Origin: Monoplex corrugatus
Taxonomy: Eukaryota; Mollusca; Gastropoda; Littorinimorpha; Ranellidae
Direction: 5' to 3'
Assembly (NCBI GenBank): GCA_030674185.1
Contig: JAPXFY010000021.1
Location: forward strand, 68,612,876 to 68,676,875
Length of the DNA: 64,000 nucleotides
The notes below the pieces were generated by a model, which ran no database searches, had not been told where the DNA came from, and saw nothing but the letters and a program-made list of their open reading frames with translations. This document shows positions 35,886 to 46,784 of this stretch, piece after piece. Both the position numbers and the translations under genes were made by a program. Numbering within the stretch: the stretch's first letter is position 1; every line of letters begins with the position of its first letter.

Positions 35886-35905
35886 TGTGTGTCTGTGTGT
35901 TTGTG
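35779..35905 (+). repeat. (TG)n microsatellite
   Basis: TG dinucleotide tract with TCTG and TATG interruptions. Confidence 0.95.
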
Positions 35906-36680
35906 TTTAGTTTAGGTATTATTGTTATCATCATATCATCATCATTGTTGTTGTTGTTGGTTGTGGTCAGGACGGAGGATCAGTGTATCTCACCTTCCGC
36001 AACAGACACAATCAAACGTGTTTTCATTTAAATCAAACCTACGTATACTCAAGTTAATGACAACATCATTGATTCATAGTTCAGAGAACAGTTCTTCAGC
36101 AAAGAAGTAAACGTGTATTGAACAGACGTATAGTATGTAAATATATTACTTTAGCATAAAATATCAGCTATAACTGGCTCACTTGAAACACTGGCACACT
36201 ACAGTACAGGATAATGTCAAAGTCAGACTGGGATCTTCACAAAAGTGAAACACACAGACTGATCAACACGGACAGACTAACAGTCGATTCTGTGTATCTT
36301 TTATAACTATTACTGTGCTAGTAAAGTGAAAGATTTCTTGTTTTGTTTCATTTTGTTTTATTTTTCTGTCATCATACAACTCTTCATTCCTACATCGTGT
36401 GACATTTATGGTTGTAGATATTTATTGACTGGTGAAAGCTGAACACTTTCTGCCTTTGTTAATGTTGAAGATTTATTACCTTTGCTCCGTGAAATAGTAG
36501 ACAGTGACAGAAATCGTATCAGAGGAAAGAAAACCATCACCACCCCCACACCATCTGCTCTCCTACCTTCCCTCAACCATGAAAAAACATCATCAAGCCA
36601 TACTCTTATTCTCCTTTTCTGGCGTGGTTCCCTGGGTTGATTTATAGCAATTCCAATGTGTCATGACCTTTAAGCCGCGC
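35906..36680. other. Unassigned sequence
   Basis: Contains a short GTT tract near 35945. No gene or repeat identified. Confidence 0.45.
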
Positions 36681-36805
36681 TTGTGTGTGTATGTGTGTGT
36701 GGTGTGTGTGTGTGTGTGTGCGCGCACGCGCGCGCATGTGTGTGAATGAGTGTGTGGGTGTGTAGGTGTGGGTGTCTGTGTGTATGTGAGTGTTTATTTG
36801 TTTGA

Positions 36806-36852
<47 letters not shown>

Positions 36853-36860
36853 TGTGTGTT
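36681..36860 (+). repeat. (GT)n microsatellite with (CG)-rich interruption
   Basis: GT tract broken by CGCGCACGCGCGCGC at about 36720-36735, an alternating purine-pyrimidine stretch. Confidence 0.93.
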
Positions 36861-37095
36861 GGAGGAGGGGGGTCAAATGAAGGAAGTTAACTTTGTACAA
36901 GGTGACACTACAGCACCTGTTTGGTTCCATGTCCTTTATTCAACAAATGTGCTGTGATTATTTTGATAAAGTCAAATACCATTTACCGGAACACAGAGTT
37001 AAAGCACTGATAGTATTCAGCCTCCACCTAACGTCTACAATCTTTACTTTGAAAAAAAACCCCATTTCTCATGGGTCTAAAATGTCTGGAAATGT
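36861..37095. other. Unassigned sequence
   Basis: No supported feature. Confidence 0.4.
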
Positions 37096-37290
37096 TCTGT
37101 CCTGACTGGCATTCCGCAGAGTTGAAGGAGCTACAGGCTCATTTGGAAAACTAGAACCATGCAGTTAAGTCTCATCCACTTTACATATGTATCATTGAGA
37201 GTGTTGCTCGATTTTTCTGACTAACGCTAAAGGTGTCTGTATCTTTCAGGCCTGTTTGACACCAGGATGTATTATGATACCATAGAGTAC
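37096..37290 (+). repeat. Dispersed repeat shared with 41430-41635
   Basis: Both places share, with many differences, 'AAGYCTCATCCACTTTAC/TGCACG', 'TCATTGAGAGTGTTGCT', 'TCTGACTAACGCT', 'GTGTCTGTATCTTTCA' and 'TTGACACCAGGATGTATTAT'. No coding content. Confidence 0.65.
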
Positions 37291-37905
37291 TGCTCTGTTA
37301 CGGAGTCTGATTCCTTGATGGAACTCCATAGCATCATGACCATTATCCCATATCATAATATCATCAATGATTATGGTATCGTTAAAATTGTGTCAAATCT
37401 GGAGGCCATTCGTAGTTGGTGGCCACGATCTCATAGTGACCTCAGTTTCAGTTTCCCCTACAACTTCCATGCTTGAGGAGAATTACAGATGGGTCTTTGG
37501 TGTCTGAGGTTCAGGGTGGTTGTCGTTGGAGGCTGTGTGGATGATCTCCTTACCCGGCGATCCTTGATGTGGTCTGACCCTGTGAGCGAGTGATTACTGT
37601 TGTTAGTAGGGAGCTTAGTGGACAGTGTCTTTAGTAAGTTGGATTAGGCAGGCACTATTCAGCTCTACTAATGTAACTAAGCAGTAACACAGGCCTTCTC
37701 TAGTGTGTGGCCTACGGTAATTTGACATCTCCAGCTTCCAAGGGCTTCCCGGCACAGGGACTTTGACTAAATGAACTTCAAGCTGATGGTGTGTTGTGGA
37801 GGCCGAACGAACAATATTGGATGAATGTCACTGAGGTAGTGCACAAGTTGGGACTGCCAGAAACACAAGAAAAGAAATTCAGTGAAAGAACGAAAGATAA
37901 AGACA
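37291..37905. other. Unassigned sequence
   Basis: May contain further weak similarity to 41640-41760, but I cannot support a boundary. No ORF of note. Confidence 0.35.
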
Positions 37906-37954
37906 AAGGTAGACAGAGGCTGACAGAGAGAGAGAGAGAGAGAGAAGAGAGAGA

Positions 37955-37989
<35 letters not shown>

Positions 37990-37990
37990 C

Positions 37991-38027
<37 letters not shown>

Positions 38028-38418
38028 GATAGAGGAGAGCTAGAAGGACAGAGACAGACAGAGAGAGACACACAAGAGAGAGACAGAGAGAAGAGAGAGA
38101 GAGAGAGAGAGAAGGGAGTCACAGAGAGAGACAGAAAGACAGATAGAGAGAGATAATGAGAGGATAGAGAGAGACAGAGAGAGAGGGAGAAAAAGAGAAG
38201 GGAAGCGATAAGGATAGAGAGAGAGAGACGGAGAGAGAGAGACAGAGAGAGAGAGAAAGAGAGAGGAATGGAGTCACAGAGAGAGAAAGCCGAGAAAGAC
38301 AGACAGAGATAGAGAGAGATGAGAGACAGACAGAGACAGAGAGAGGGGAGAGAAAAAGAAGGGAAGTAAAGAGGAGAGAGAGAGAGAGACAGACAGACAG
38401 AGAGGGAGAGAGAGAGAA

Positions 38419-38464
<46 letters not shown>

Positions 38465-38465
38465 T
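37906..38465 (+). repeat. (GA)n polypurine tract, about 0.55 kb
   Basis: Almost only G and A on the plus strand, mainly GAGAGA with GACA variants and an (AGAC)n block at 38000-38025. Long ORFs on both strands (Ser/Leu or Glu/Arg repeats) are artefacts of the repeat. Confidence 0.95.
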
Positions 38466-38805
38466 GCAAGAGACAGGAAAGTATAAGATGGATGATGTAA
38501 GTTGGGGAGATACGAGGTCAACAAGTGGCTATGATGTGCTGGACTGTGATGACCATGGACTGAACCAGTGTCTGTGACATTGCAAGAAGGGATGGGGAAT
38601 GATCGGTGCTGTGATCATGTATGGTGATGTTGGGACTGGGTGGTCTGGTTCTGCTATGGAAGTCTGTTTTGGTGTAGACATATCATTCAGTCATAAACTA
38701 TTGAAATTATGGTGGATAACATGAAAAGCGTATTGTACTGTCACATCATTTTGCATTGGACTTATGAAAATTTGCGTCATCTTGCTAGAAGAGTAGACGC
38801 AATAC
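38466..38805. other. Unassigned sequence
   Basis: No supported feature. Confidence 0.4.
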
Positions 38806-39218
38806 ACAACACATACAAGCACACAACACACACCACAAACACACAACACACACATAAACAACACACACATACAACACTCACTACACACAGACACCCAACA
38901 CACACACAAAACAACACACACACAACAACACACACGGACATAAACACAAAACACAACACATAATACACACATACGCACACGATACACGCACACCACTGAC
39001 AATGCATTTTCACAGTCAAAGCATAATCAATCGTACTGCACACACACACATACGCATAGAAATGCAAGCAAATGCATGCACAAATTTTCATATTTTTTCA
39101 CATTTATAAAGACAAATACACAGATTAATAACAACCACAACATAACCCAGTGCATACACATGGCGTGCACAACCATACATCATTCATACCGTACAACCAC
39201 CCAGATATTGATTGATCC

Positions 39219-39288
<70 letters not shown>

Positions 39289-39490
39289 CAAACACAAACA
39301 CACACACACGCACGCAGACAAAACTTACACAACACAAAAACATGCACCCACACACAGACGCAGGCACGCACACGCACACACACAAATGCACACGACACAC
39401 ACAAGACAGACAGACAGAGAATACACACAACGCGCACGCGAGCGCGTATGCATGCACACACAAGCACATGGACACGCAAGCACACACTTG
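38806..39490 (+). repeat. (CA)n-rich region, about 0.7 kb
   Basis: CA-dominated with ACAACACAC variants and two interruptions of ordinary sequence (about 39000-39215). Confidence 0.93.
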
Positions 39491-39519
39491 TTCTTTCAAC
39501 TTTGGTGTGCTTTTGTGTT

Positions 39520-39650
39520 TACTTTTTCTCTCTCTCTCTCTCTCTCATCTCTCTTCTCTCATCTCTCTCTCATCTCTACCTACTCTCTCTCTCTCCTCTT
39601 CTCTCTACTCACTCGTCTTCTCTACTCTCTCATCTCTCCTCTCCCCTGTC
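39520..39650 (+). repeat. (CT)n-rich tract
   Basis: CTCTCT with CATCTC and ACTC variants. Confidence 0.93.
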
Positions 39651-39711
39651 TGTGAAATAAATCAGGACGAAGAAGAACAACATATACAACAGATGAACAC
39701 AAAGAAGACAA

Positions 39712-39990
39712 TCACAACCTGACAACAGTCATATAGAAATGAAGTCACTACAGGACACATAGACATGAAGTAGAACACAGTCACAACCTGACAACAGTCA
39801 TATAGAAATGAAGTCACTACAGGACACATAGACATGAAGTAGAACACAGTCACAACCTGACAACAGTCATATAGAAATGAAGTCACTACAGGACACATAG
39901 ACATGAAGTAGAAGACAGTCACAACCTGACAACAGTCATATAGAAATGAAGTCACTACAGGACACATAGACATGAAGTAGAAGACAGAAG
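39712..39990 (+). repeat. 69-bp minisatellite, four units
   Basis: GACAACAGTCATATAGAAAT begins at 39721, 39790, 39859 and 39928, an exact 69-base period (23 codons). Units are nearly identical, which points to recent expansion. Confidence 0.95.
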
Positions 39991-40299
39991 CAGACACACA
40001 AATGACAGGAACACTACAGACCCCAGTGATGACGTGAGTTTGGAGGTTTGGAAGTTTTTCAAGCGGGGCTCATTGCACTCAGGCATTTTCTCATGCGTTC
40101 CACCCTAATCTGTCAACAATTAATTAGCTGCCAAACTCTTTGATCCTGCGCAAAACCCTGTGCACTTGCAAAGAAATGGAGGTATGGACGGGGAACCCAG
40201 TAATGATTTGAGGGACAGGGAATCTTGAAATGTTTGAAAAGTAGGAACCCTGAAATGATATTAAAAATACTCAACATTAAATTGATTTGAAAAGTAGCG

Positions 40300-41325
40300 A
40301 ACCTAGAGATGACGTGAAAAGCAGGAACTCAGAAATGACGTGAACAGCAGGGAACTCAGAAATGACGTGAATGGTAGGGAACTCAGAAATGACGTGATGG
40401 CAGGGAACTCAGAAATGACGTGAACGGCATGGAACTCAGAAATGACGTGAATGGTAGGGAACTCAGAAATGACGTGAACGGCATGGAACTCAGAAATGAC
40501 TTGAAAGGCAGGGAACTCAGAAATGACGTGAATGGCAGGGAACTCAGAAATGACGTGAACGGCAGGGAACTCAGAAATGACGTGAAGAGTGGGGAACTCA
40601 GAAATGACGTGAAGAGCAGGGAACTCAGAAATAACGTGAATGGCAGGGAACTCAGAAATGATGTGAATGGCAGAGAACTCAGAAATGACGTGTACAGCAG
40701 GGAACTCGGAAAAGACGTGTACTGCAGGGAACTCAGAAATGATGTGAATGGCAGAAAACTCAGAAATGACGTGAACGGCAGGGAACTCAGAAATGACGTG
40801 TACAGCAGGGAACTCAGAAATGATGTGAATGGCAAAAAACTCAGAAATAACGTGAATGGCAGGGAACTCAGAAATGATATGAACAGCAGGGAACTCAGAA
40901 ATTACGTGAACAGTAGGGAATTCTGAAATGACGTGAACGGCAGGGAACTCAGAAAGGACGTGAATGGCAGGGAATTCAGAAATGACGTGAACAGCAGGGA
41001 ACTCAGAAATGACGTGAACAGCAGGGGACTCAGAAATGACTTGAACAGCAGGGAACTCAGAAATGACATGAACAGCAGGGAACCTAGAAATGAAATAAAA
41101 AGCAGGTGACAGAAATTACATGAAAGACAGGAAACCTAGAAATGACATGAACCGCAGGGAACTCAGGAATGACGTGAACAACAGGGAACCTAGAAATGAG
41201 TGAATGGCAGAGAACTAAAAATGACGTGAACAGCAGGAAACTCAGAAATGGCATGAACAGCAGGGAACTCAGAAATGACGTGAAGTGCAGGGAACTCAGA
41301 AATGACGTGAACAGCATGACCAACT
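40300..41325 (+). repeat. 27-bp minisatellite, roughly 38 units
   Basis: Unit GGAACTCAGAAATGACGTGA + ACGGCAG, with substitutions. Period is nine codons, so both strands stay open (plus NDVNGRELR, minus FTSFLSSLP) without being genes. Unrelated in sequence to the 27-bp array at 12.1 kb. Confidence 0.95.
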
Positions 41326-41429
41326 CCATTAGTGACCAGACCAGTTACATGGCCACGTGCCCCATGCAGCACATTCGATGACTGGGAGTGTGGAGGTTCG
41401 AGTCTCATCTTTCCTGTCAAACTATTGAC

Positions 41430-41635
41430 GGATTTTTTGCCCACCTCAACAGGATAGGTCTCCTGCCGAGAGCTGGTTGACTGTGTTATGGGCTCGCTGG
41501 GAAGACTGGGATCACACAGTCAAGCCTCATCCACTGCACGAATGCGTCATTGAAGATGTTGCTGCAATTGTCTGACCAGCGCTTCAGGTGCGTGTATCTT
41601 TCAAGCACTGTTGACACCAGGATGTATCATCAGGA
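41430..41635 (+). repeat. Dispersed repeat, second copy (see 37096-37290)
   Basis: Same phrase order as the copy at 37.1 kb. The 5' side includes GGAGGTTCGAGTCTC at 41391-41405, close to a tRNA B-box, so a SINE origin is possible. Confidence 0.6.
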
Positions 41636-41829
41636 AAAATAGCATGCAGTTCACAATGAAACACCTTAGCATCATCTTCATGTCCACGGCATCTTCAAGT
41701 ATTATGACAAATGAATTGTCTTGAATTCTGTGGCTTTCCAAGGCTCGTTCTCATGATGACCCCAACTTATACATATGTATGGTCGACTATCATGATCGAT
41801 AAAGGCCAAGCTAGCACTTTATTCATTTG

Positions 41830-42475
41830 TGCATCCTCATGTGGGATCTCAGGCCAAACTCTGAAGCACACAGTTGGCCACATACTGGACACTCAATGGA
41901 ACGCTCTGAAGAATCTGACCTTTATTGCTGCACGCCTTTCCACTTGGTTGCTTCGTCTTTCGTGTTCATAAGCTTCTGTTCCCTTGCGAACAGCTTGCCT
42001 CCATTCAGACCTGTTTGTGGCCATGATTTCCCATTGCTCTTCATCAACGTCAAATTTCTAGGGGGGGGGGGGGGGTTTCAGTGTCTTTGTAGTGAAGCTT
42101 TCGCCGTCCTCTTGGTCAATGGCTCTCTGTCAGTTTACCGTAGAAGAACTGCTTTGGTAGCCTGTTATCCTCCATGTGCACAAGATGTCCACACCATCTT
42201 AGCTGAGACTATGTTCACAGTGCATCTAAGCTTGGCATCTGGTCTTGCAAAAGTACATTCATGTTTGAGACTCTGTTGTATCATTTGATGTTTAAGAAAC
42301 GTCGGAGGGAGCGCTGGTGAAACTGATCTGGCAGCTTGACATGCCTACGGTAGAGAGTCCAGGACACGCATCCATACAGCAATGCAGTCAGGACTACTGT
42401 TCTGTATACTGCGCACTTTGTGGCCATGTAGTTGAAAGCCATCATAGAAATTGCCGTTCCTAATCTAAGCATCTG
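41830..42475 (-). mobile_element. RTE-like family-2 LINE, C-terminal fragment with C2H2 finger
   Basis: Minus strand: YRTVVLTALLYGCVSWTLYR (thumb/linker, matching LLYGSETWTVY of the 29-33 kb copy), FHQRSLRRFLNI, then a degenerate stretch. Its end carries ATNRSEWRQAVREGT and an intact C2H2 finger CPVCGQLCASEFGLRSHMRM(H)K before a stop at about 41832. A poly-G run at 42061-42075 interrupts it. Confidence 0.8.
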
Positions 42476-42656
42476 CCGAGAACCGAAAATACAGACGAAT
42501 ACTTAAATAAATCAACAGTAAGAACGGAATTCAGCGGCATGGGGAGGTGAGGTGCCAAAGATGGGGCAGCAAAGTAACAAAGTAAGAAATGTTACACAAC
42601 TCCATTAGTAGCAGTAGTCGTTGCCCACGCTTGTGTCACGTAAAAAAGTCAGAAAG

Positions 42657-43028
42657 CAGCCCCCGATTACCTGTCAAGCCTACTTGAGATCTATGTTCCC
42701 TCACGTACCCTCCGCTCTGCCTCCGATCCTCTGACTTTTCGCTTTCCACGCACTAAGCTCAATACCTATGGTCCACGAGCCTTCTCTGTTTCTGGTCCAC
42801 TTTCCTGGAACAAACTTCCTCTCTCAGTTCGTCAGCAACTACTTTTGTCTCCTTCAAGTCCGCTCTCAAAACTCACCTTTTCTCCTCTCCATCAAATCCT
42901 GACCTCACTCAATCCCCTCTGCAGCCTGTCTCCACTCGGAGGGGAATCACATTATAATATATAATTGTATATAATATGCTCTCTATAATTTTCCATTGCT
43001 TTTATTCTTTCTCCCCATTTATAGCCGT

Positions 43029-43079
<51 letters not shown>

Positions 43080-43187
43080 CGTGCGTGCGTGGTGTGCGTG
43101 CGTGCGTGTGTGTCTGTTTTAGCGCTTAGATTTGATTTTATCAAGATTTTGCGGTATACAAATAAAATATTGTATTGTATTGTAACC
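42657..43187 (+). mobile_element. L2/CR1-group LINE copy 4 (3' end only)
   Basis: Starts inside the RT C-terminus (GCAGCCCCCGATTACCTG, equivalent to 23518) and runs to GCGGTATACAAATAAAATATTGTATTGTA. It includes a GT tract at 43026-43125. The tail repeat is TTGTA, not ATT as in the other copies. It abuts the mariner transposase remnant without a gap. Confidence 0.9.
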
Positions 43188-44110
43188 GTTACCCCAGAAA
43201 ACGTCTCTAGGGTAGAAGCCCTGATTAAGAAGGACCCAAAAATGACATACGCTGAAATACAGGATATCATGAAGATTTCATCGGGAAGTCTCACTCGCAT
43301 TCTTCACGACTGCCTTAGCGTAAGGAAACGTTGTGCCCGTTGGGTGCCCCATAACCTGAGTGAAGAGCAGAAGCGGGGTAGGGTGGACTGGTGCACCCAC
43401 ATGCTAAGAAAATTTGACGGAGGAAGGTCTTCTCGCGTTTGGGACATCGTAACAGGAGACGAAACCTAGGTATACCAATACGACCCCGAGACGAAGCAAC
43501 AGTCGGCAGTGTGGGTCTTCCCAGATGAAAACCCACCTGTGAAATTCAAAAGAAACAGAAGTGCTTCCAAACAAATGATAGCGTGTTTCTTTGCAAAATT
43601 CGGCCATGTTGCCACCATACCGCTTGAGGACAGAAAGACGGTTACGGCTGACTGGTATGTCAACCACTGTTTGCCTAAAGTCTTCCAGGCATGGTGTAAA
43701 CGGAGTCCCCGAAACGGGTGTCCGTGGTCTACTGCTCCATCATGACAATGCCAGCGCGCACGCAGCAGCTGTAACTCTGGACTTTCTAGCCGCCACTGAT
43801 GTTCAGCTGGTCACCCACCCACCATATTCACCTGACTTAGCCCCCTGTGACTGGTTTTTGTTCCCTTTCATCAAAAGGCAGCTGAAGGGAAAGCAGTTAC
43901 ACAACGCCGAAGATGCCCGAGCTTTCTTCGAGGGCGTCATTTTGGACATACCCCGGTCAACGTGGTCTGGTGTCATAGACAGCTGGTTTGAGAGGATGGT
44001 CAAATGTGTACAGGCTGAGGGGGGGTTCTTCGAAAACCTGGAGTAGACAGAGAGGTTGTAAGTGTTGTTGAAAAACCAGATTGCAAAACATAATGAGTGA
44101 CCCTCGTATC
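43188..44110 (+). mobile_element. mariner (DD34D) DNA transposon, 5'-truncated
   Basis: Transposase pseudogene (43190-44046) plus the 3' end. About 44084-44110 reads AAACATAATGAGTGACCCTCGTA, resembling a mariner-type terminal inverted repeat ending at TA. The left end is lost at the junction with the L2 tail, and no matching left TIR was found in the window. Confidence 0.85.
43190..44046 (+). pseudogene. mariner transposase, one stop and one frameshift
   Basis: N-terminal HTH remnant (TPENVSRVEALIKKDPKMTY, then WVPHNLSEEQK). First catalytic Asp in VTGDET, directly followed by TAG at 43467-43469 where the family has Trp. Second Asp in LLHHDNASAHAA, third in HPPYSPDLAPCDWF, with 34 residues between the second and third Asp: the mariner DD34D signature. 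A frame change near 43700-43720 separates the halves. C-terminal end GGFFENLE is normal for the family. It would cut and paste DNA at TA sites. Inactivated, but with few lesions. Confidence 0.9.
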
Positions 44111-44169
44111 CACATTTGCATAGCTTCCAACTTGTCCTCTGATTCCTTTAGTAATGTTCAAGTTTCACA

Positions 44170-44840
44170 ATCATACTAAAAATGTTTACTAGAGACATCT
44201 TGGTGTACATTGATAGTCTGGAGTTCATTAGTACATTCTTTTGTAATCTGAAGGTTGCTTTACCTTTTGCTACCTGGATCTTAATCATAGTGATCATACT
44301 TCAGAGATATTCGAATGTATCTACTTGCTTGACGGTTTCCCCATTACTAATTAGGTTTAGAGGTGTGCTTTCTTCTATATGTTTGAATACTACCACGCAG
44401 TCGTTTTCACATTTCAATGTAATCCTTTGTCTCTGCTCTCTTTTTCTGTCTGGTCCAGTAGAATATGTAAGTCTTCAGGGGAGGGCGCCATTGATCCCAC
44501 ATCGTCAACATATTGTATGTGTGTTATGTTTTCACCATTGATCTTTACACCTCTGTCATCTTCTTTTGTTCTAAATATATTTTCACCATACAAATTAAAA
44601 ACAATATGATGACATAACGCATCCCTGCCTCACTCCCTTGTCTATGTTGAAAAAATCGGAGCTCTCTTCATCAGCTCTTACCCCTGCTGTTTGTTTGTAA
44701 TATAGGTTTTGGACTGTGCACAAATATTTGCTCTCAGTACTAATGTTGTGCAGTATCACCCCCCCCCCCCCCGCCCAAAGTTCATCGTGATGTACGGAAT
44801 CGAATACTTTTGAATAATCTATGAAACATTAGTAAAGGTC
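44170..44840 (-). mobile_element. LINE RT fragment (RTE-like), heavily degraded
   Basis: Across shifting minus-strand frames: FIDYSKVFDSVHHDELW (palm A) near 44830-44780, FFNIDKGVRQGCVMSS (B) near 44655-44610 and ITHIQYVDDVGSMAPS (C, YVDD) near 44535-44490. A poly-C run at 44759-44772 interrupts it. No element ends visible. Confidence 0.75.
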
Positions 44841-45072
44841 ATGGGCTTAGAGAACAAAATGATAGAGGTGAAATGTTATCCACATGGTGTGAAGCTAACG
44901 ACTTCTTGTAGCAAATACATGATTTAAAAACCACAGGAGAAGGCCAGGGACATGGAAACAGCCAGAAGAAAGGGCCAGAAATCATAAAGACTATATGTTG
45001 ATCCCTCAAAGATTTAAAAATGCAATTAAAAGGGCTAATCCAATGCCAAATGCTGACTATAACAGAGATCAT

Positions 45073-45102
45073 CAACAGCAGCAGCAGCAGCAGCAGCATC
45101 AA

Positions 45103-45136
<34 letters not shown>

Positions 45137-45252
45137 GTTGTCGTCGTCGTTGTCGTCGTCGTCTCCTTTCTTCTTGTTCTTCTTTGTATTATTATTGTTA
45201 TTGTTACTATTGTTGTTGTTGTTGAATCAAGATTTGGCGCCTTAAAAACATT

Positions 45253-45306
<54 letters not shown>

Positions 45307-45375
45307 ATAATAATGATAATAATAACGATTGTAGTAGTAGTAGTAGCAGTAGTAGTAATAGTAAGAGTAATATAT
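45073..45375 (+). repeat. Compound trinucleotide repeats
   Basis: (CAG)n, (CAT)n, (CGT)n, (TTG)n and then (GTA)n/(GTAGTA) at 45254-45305, in series. Confidence 0.95.
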
Positions 45376-45534
45376 ACACAGTCTACTCTCTATTTGCACG
45401 ACGGATTCAAACGTTTTCATGTTAAAATTCTGTATGACAGTAGAGATCATAAGAATGGTTTGATCAGTTGTTTACATTTTTGTTTTCGTTGTGTGGTTGG
45501 TTGGATGGCTGGTTTCTGTTTCTCTTCTCGTATT

Positions 45535-46366
45535 GTCATTTGTATGATAAGGCATTGTATTCATAATGTTGTGTTTTTCCACGGTACGTGTCTTTTGTTT
45601 GATAAGGCGTTGTATTCATAAGGTTGTGTTTTTCCACGGTACGTGTCTTTTGTTTGATAAGGCGTTGTATTCATAATGTTGTGTTTTTCCACAGCACGTG
45701 TCTTTTGTTTGATAAGGCGTTGTATTCATAAGGTTGTGTTTTTCCACGGTACGTGTCATTTGTTTGATAAGGCGTTGTATTCATAAGGTTGTGTTTTTCC
45801 ACGGTACGTGTCATTTGTTTGATAAGGCGTTGTATTCATAAGTTTGTGTTTTTCCACGGTACGTGTCTTTTGTTTGATAAGGCATTGTATTCATAAGGTT
45901 GTGTTTTTCCACGTCACGTGTCTTTTGTTTGATAAGGCGTTGTATTCATAAGGTTGTGTTTTTCCACGGTACGTGTCTTTTGTTTGATAAGGCGTTGTGT
46001 TCATAAGGTTGTGTTTTTCCACGGCACATGTCTTTTGTTTGATAAGGCGTTGTGTTCATACGATTGTGTTTTTCCACGGTACATGTCTTTTGTTTGATAA
46101 GGCGTTGTATTCATAAGGTTGTGTTTTTTCCACGGCACATGTCATTTGTTTGATAAGGCGTTGTGTTCTTAAGGTTGTGTTTTTCCACGGTACGTGTCTT
46201 TTGTTTGAAAAGGCGTTGTATTCTTAAGGTTGTGTTTTTCCACGGCACGTGTCTTTTGTTTGATAAGGCGATGTATTCATAAGGTTGTGTTTTTCCATGG
46301 CATGTGTCATTTGTTTGATAAGGCATTGTATTCATAAGGTTGTGTTTTTCCACGCCACGTGTCTTT
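45535..46366 (+). repeat. 55-bp minisatellite, about 15 units
   Basis: Unit: TTTTGTTTGATAAGGCGTTG, TATTCATAAGGTTGTG, TTTTTCCACGGTACGTGTC. Every unit carries a CACGTG-like or GTACGTG core and a TTTGATAAGG stretch. Variation is mainly at a few fixed positions (GTAC/GCAC, GTATTC/GTGTTC). Confidence 0.95.
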
Positions 46367-46685
46367 AAAGAGATATGGAGTGTCGATTTAGAGCAATCGT
46401 GATAAACGTGTGTATGTCTCTCTATCAGTTATCAATATTGTTCCCTTCTGGTGTGTGTATATGTGTTTGTGTACGTGCATGCGCGCAAGTGTGTTTGCAT
46501 TAACATGTGCGTGCACGTATCTATGCGGACATGGATGTATGTGTGAATGTTGTATATACATATACAATTGTGTAAGCATGTACAATTATATGACATTTAT
46601 ATACATAAGCATTGTTTCTGTTTTGTTGTGTATGTGTGCATATTATGAATTTGTCAGAGATCAGGACTATTTAGATGGAGTGTGT

Positions 46686-46740
46686 GATGATGATGAAGAC
46701 AATAATGGTGATGATGATGATGATGATGATGATGAGGATG

Positions 46741-46783
<43 letters not shown>
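46686..46783 (+). repeat. (GAT)n microsatellite
   Basis: About 30 GAT/GAG triplets, giving a poly-Asp ORF with no gene context. Confidence 0.95.

Positions 46784-46784
<1 letters not shown>

Noticed and set aside
37778..38524. 248-codon Ser/Leu-rich ORF
   Set aside because: Reads the (GA)n tract on the minus strand; simple-sequence artefact.
40383..40926. ORFs of 150-168 codons in the 40-kb array
   Set aside because: Produced by a 27-bp tandem repeat open on both strands.
44839..45450. 203-codon ORF rich in Tyr/Thr/Met runs
   Set aside because: Translation of trinucleotide repeats.
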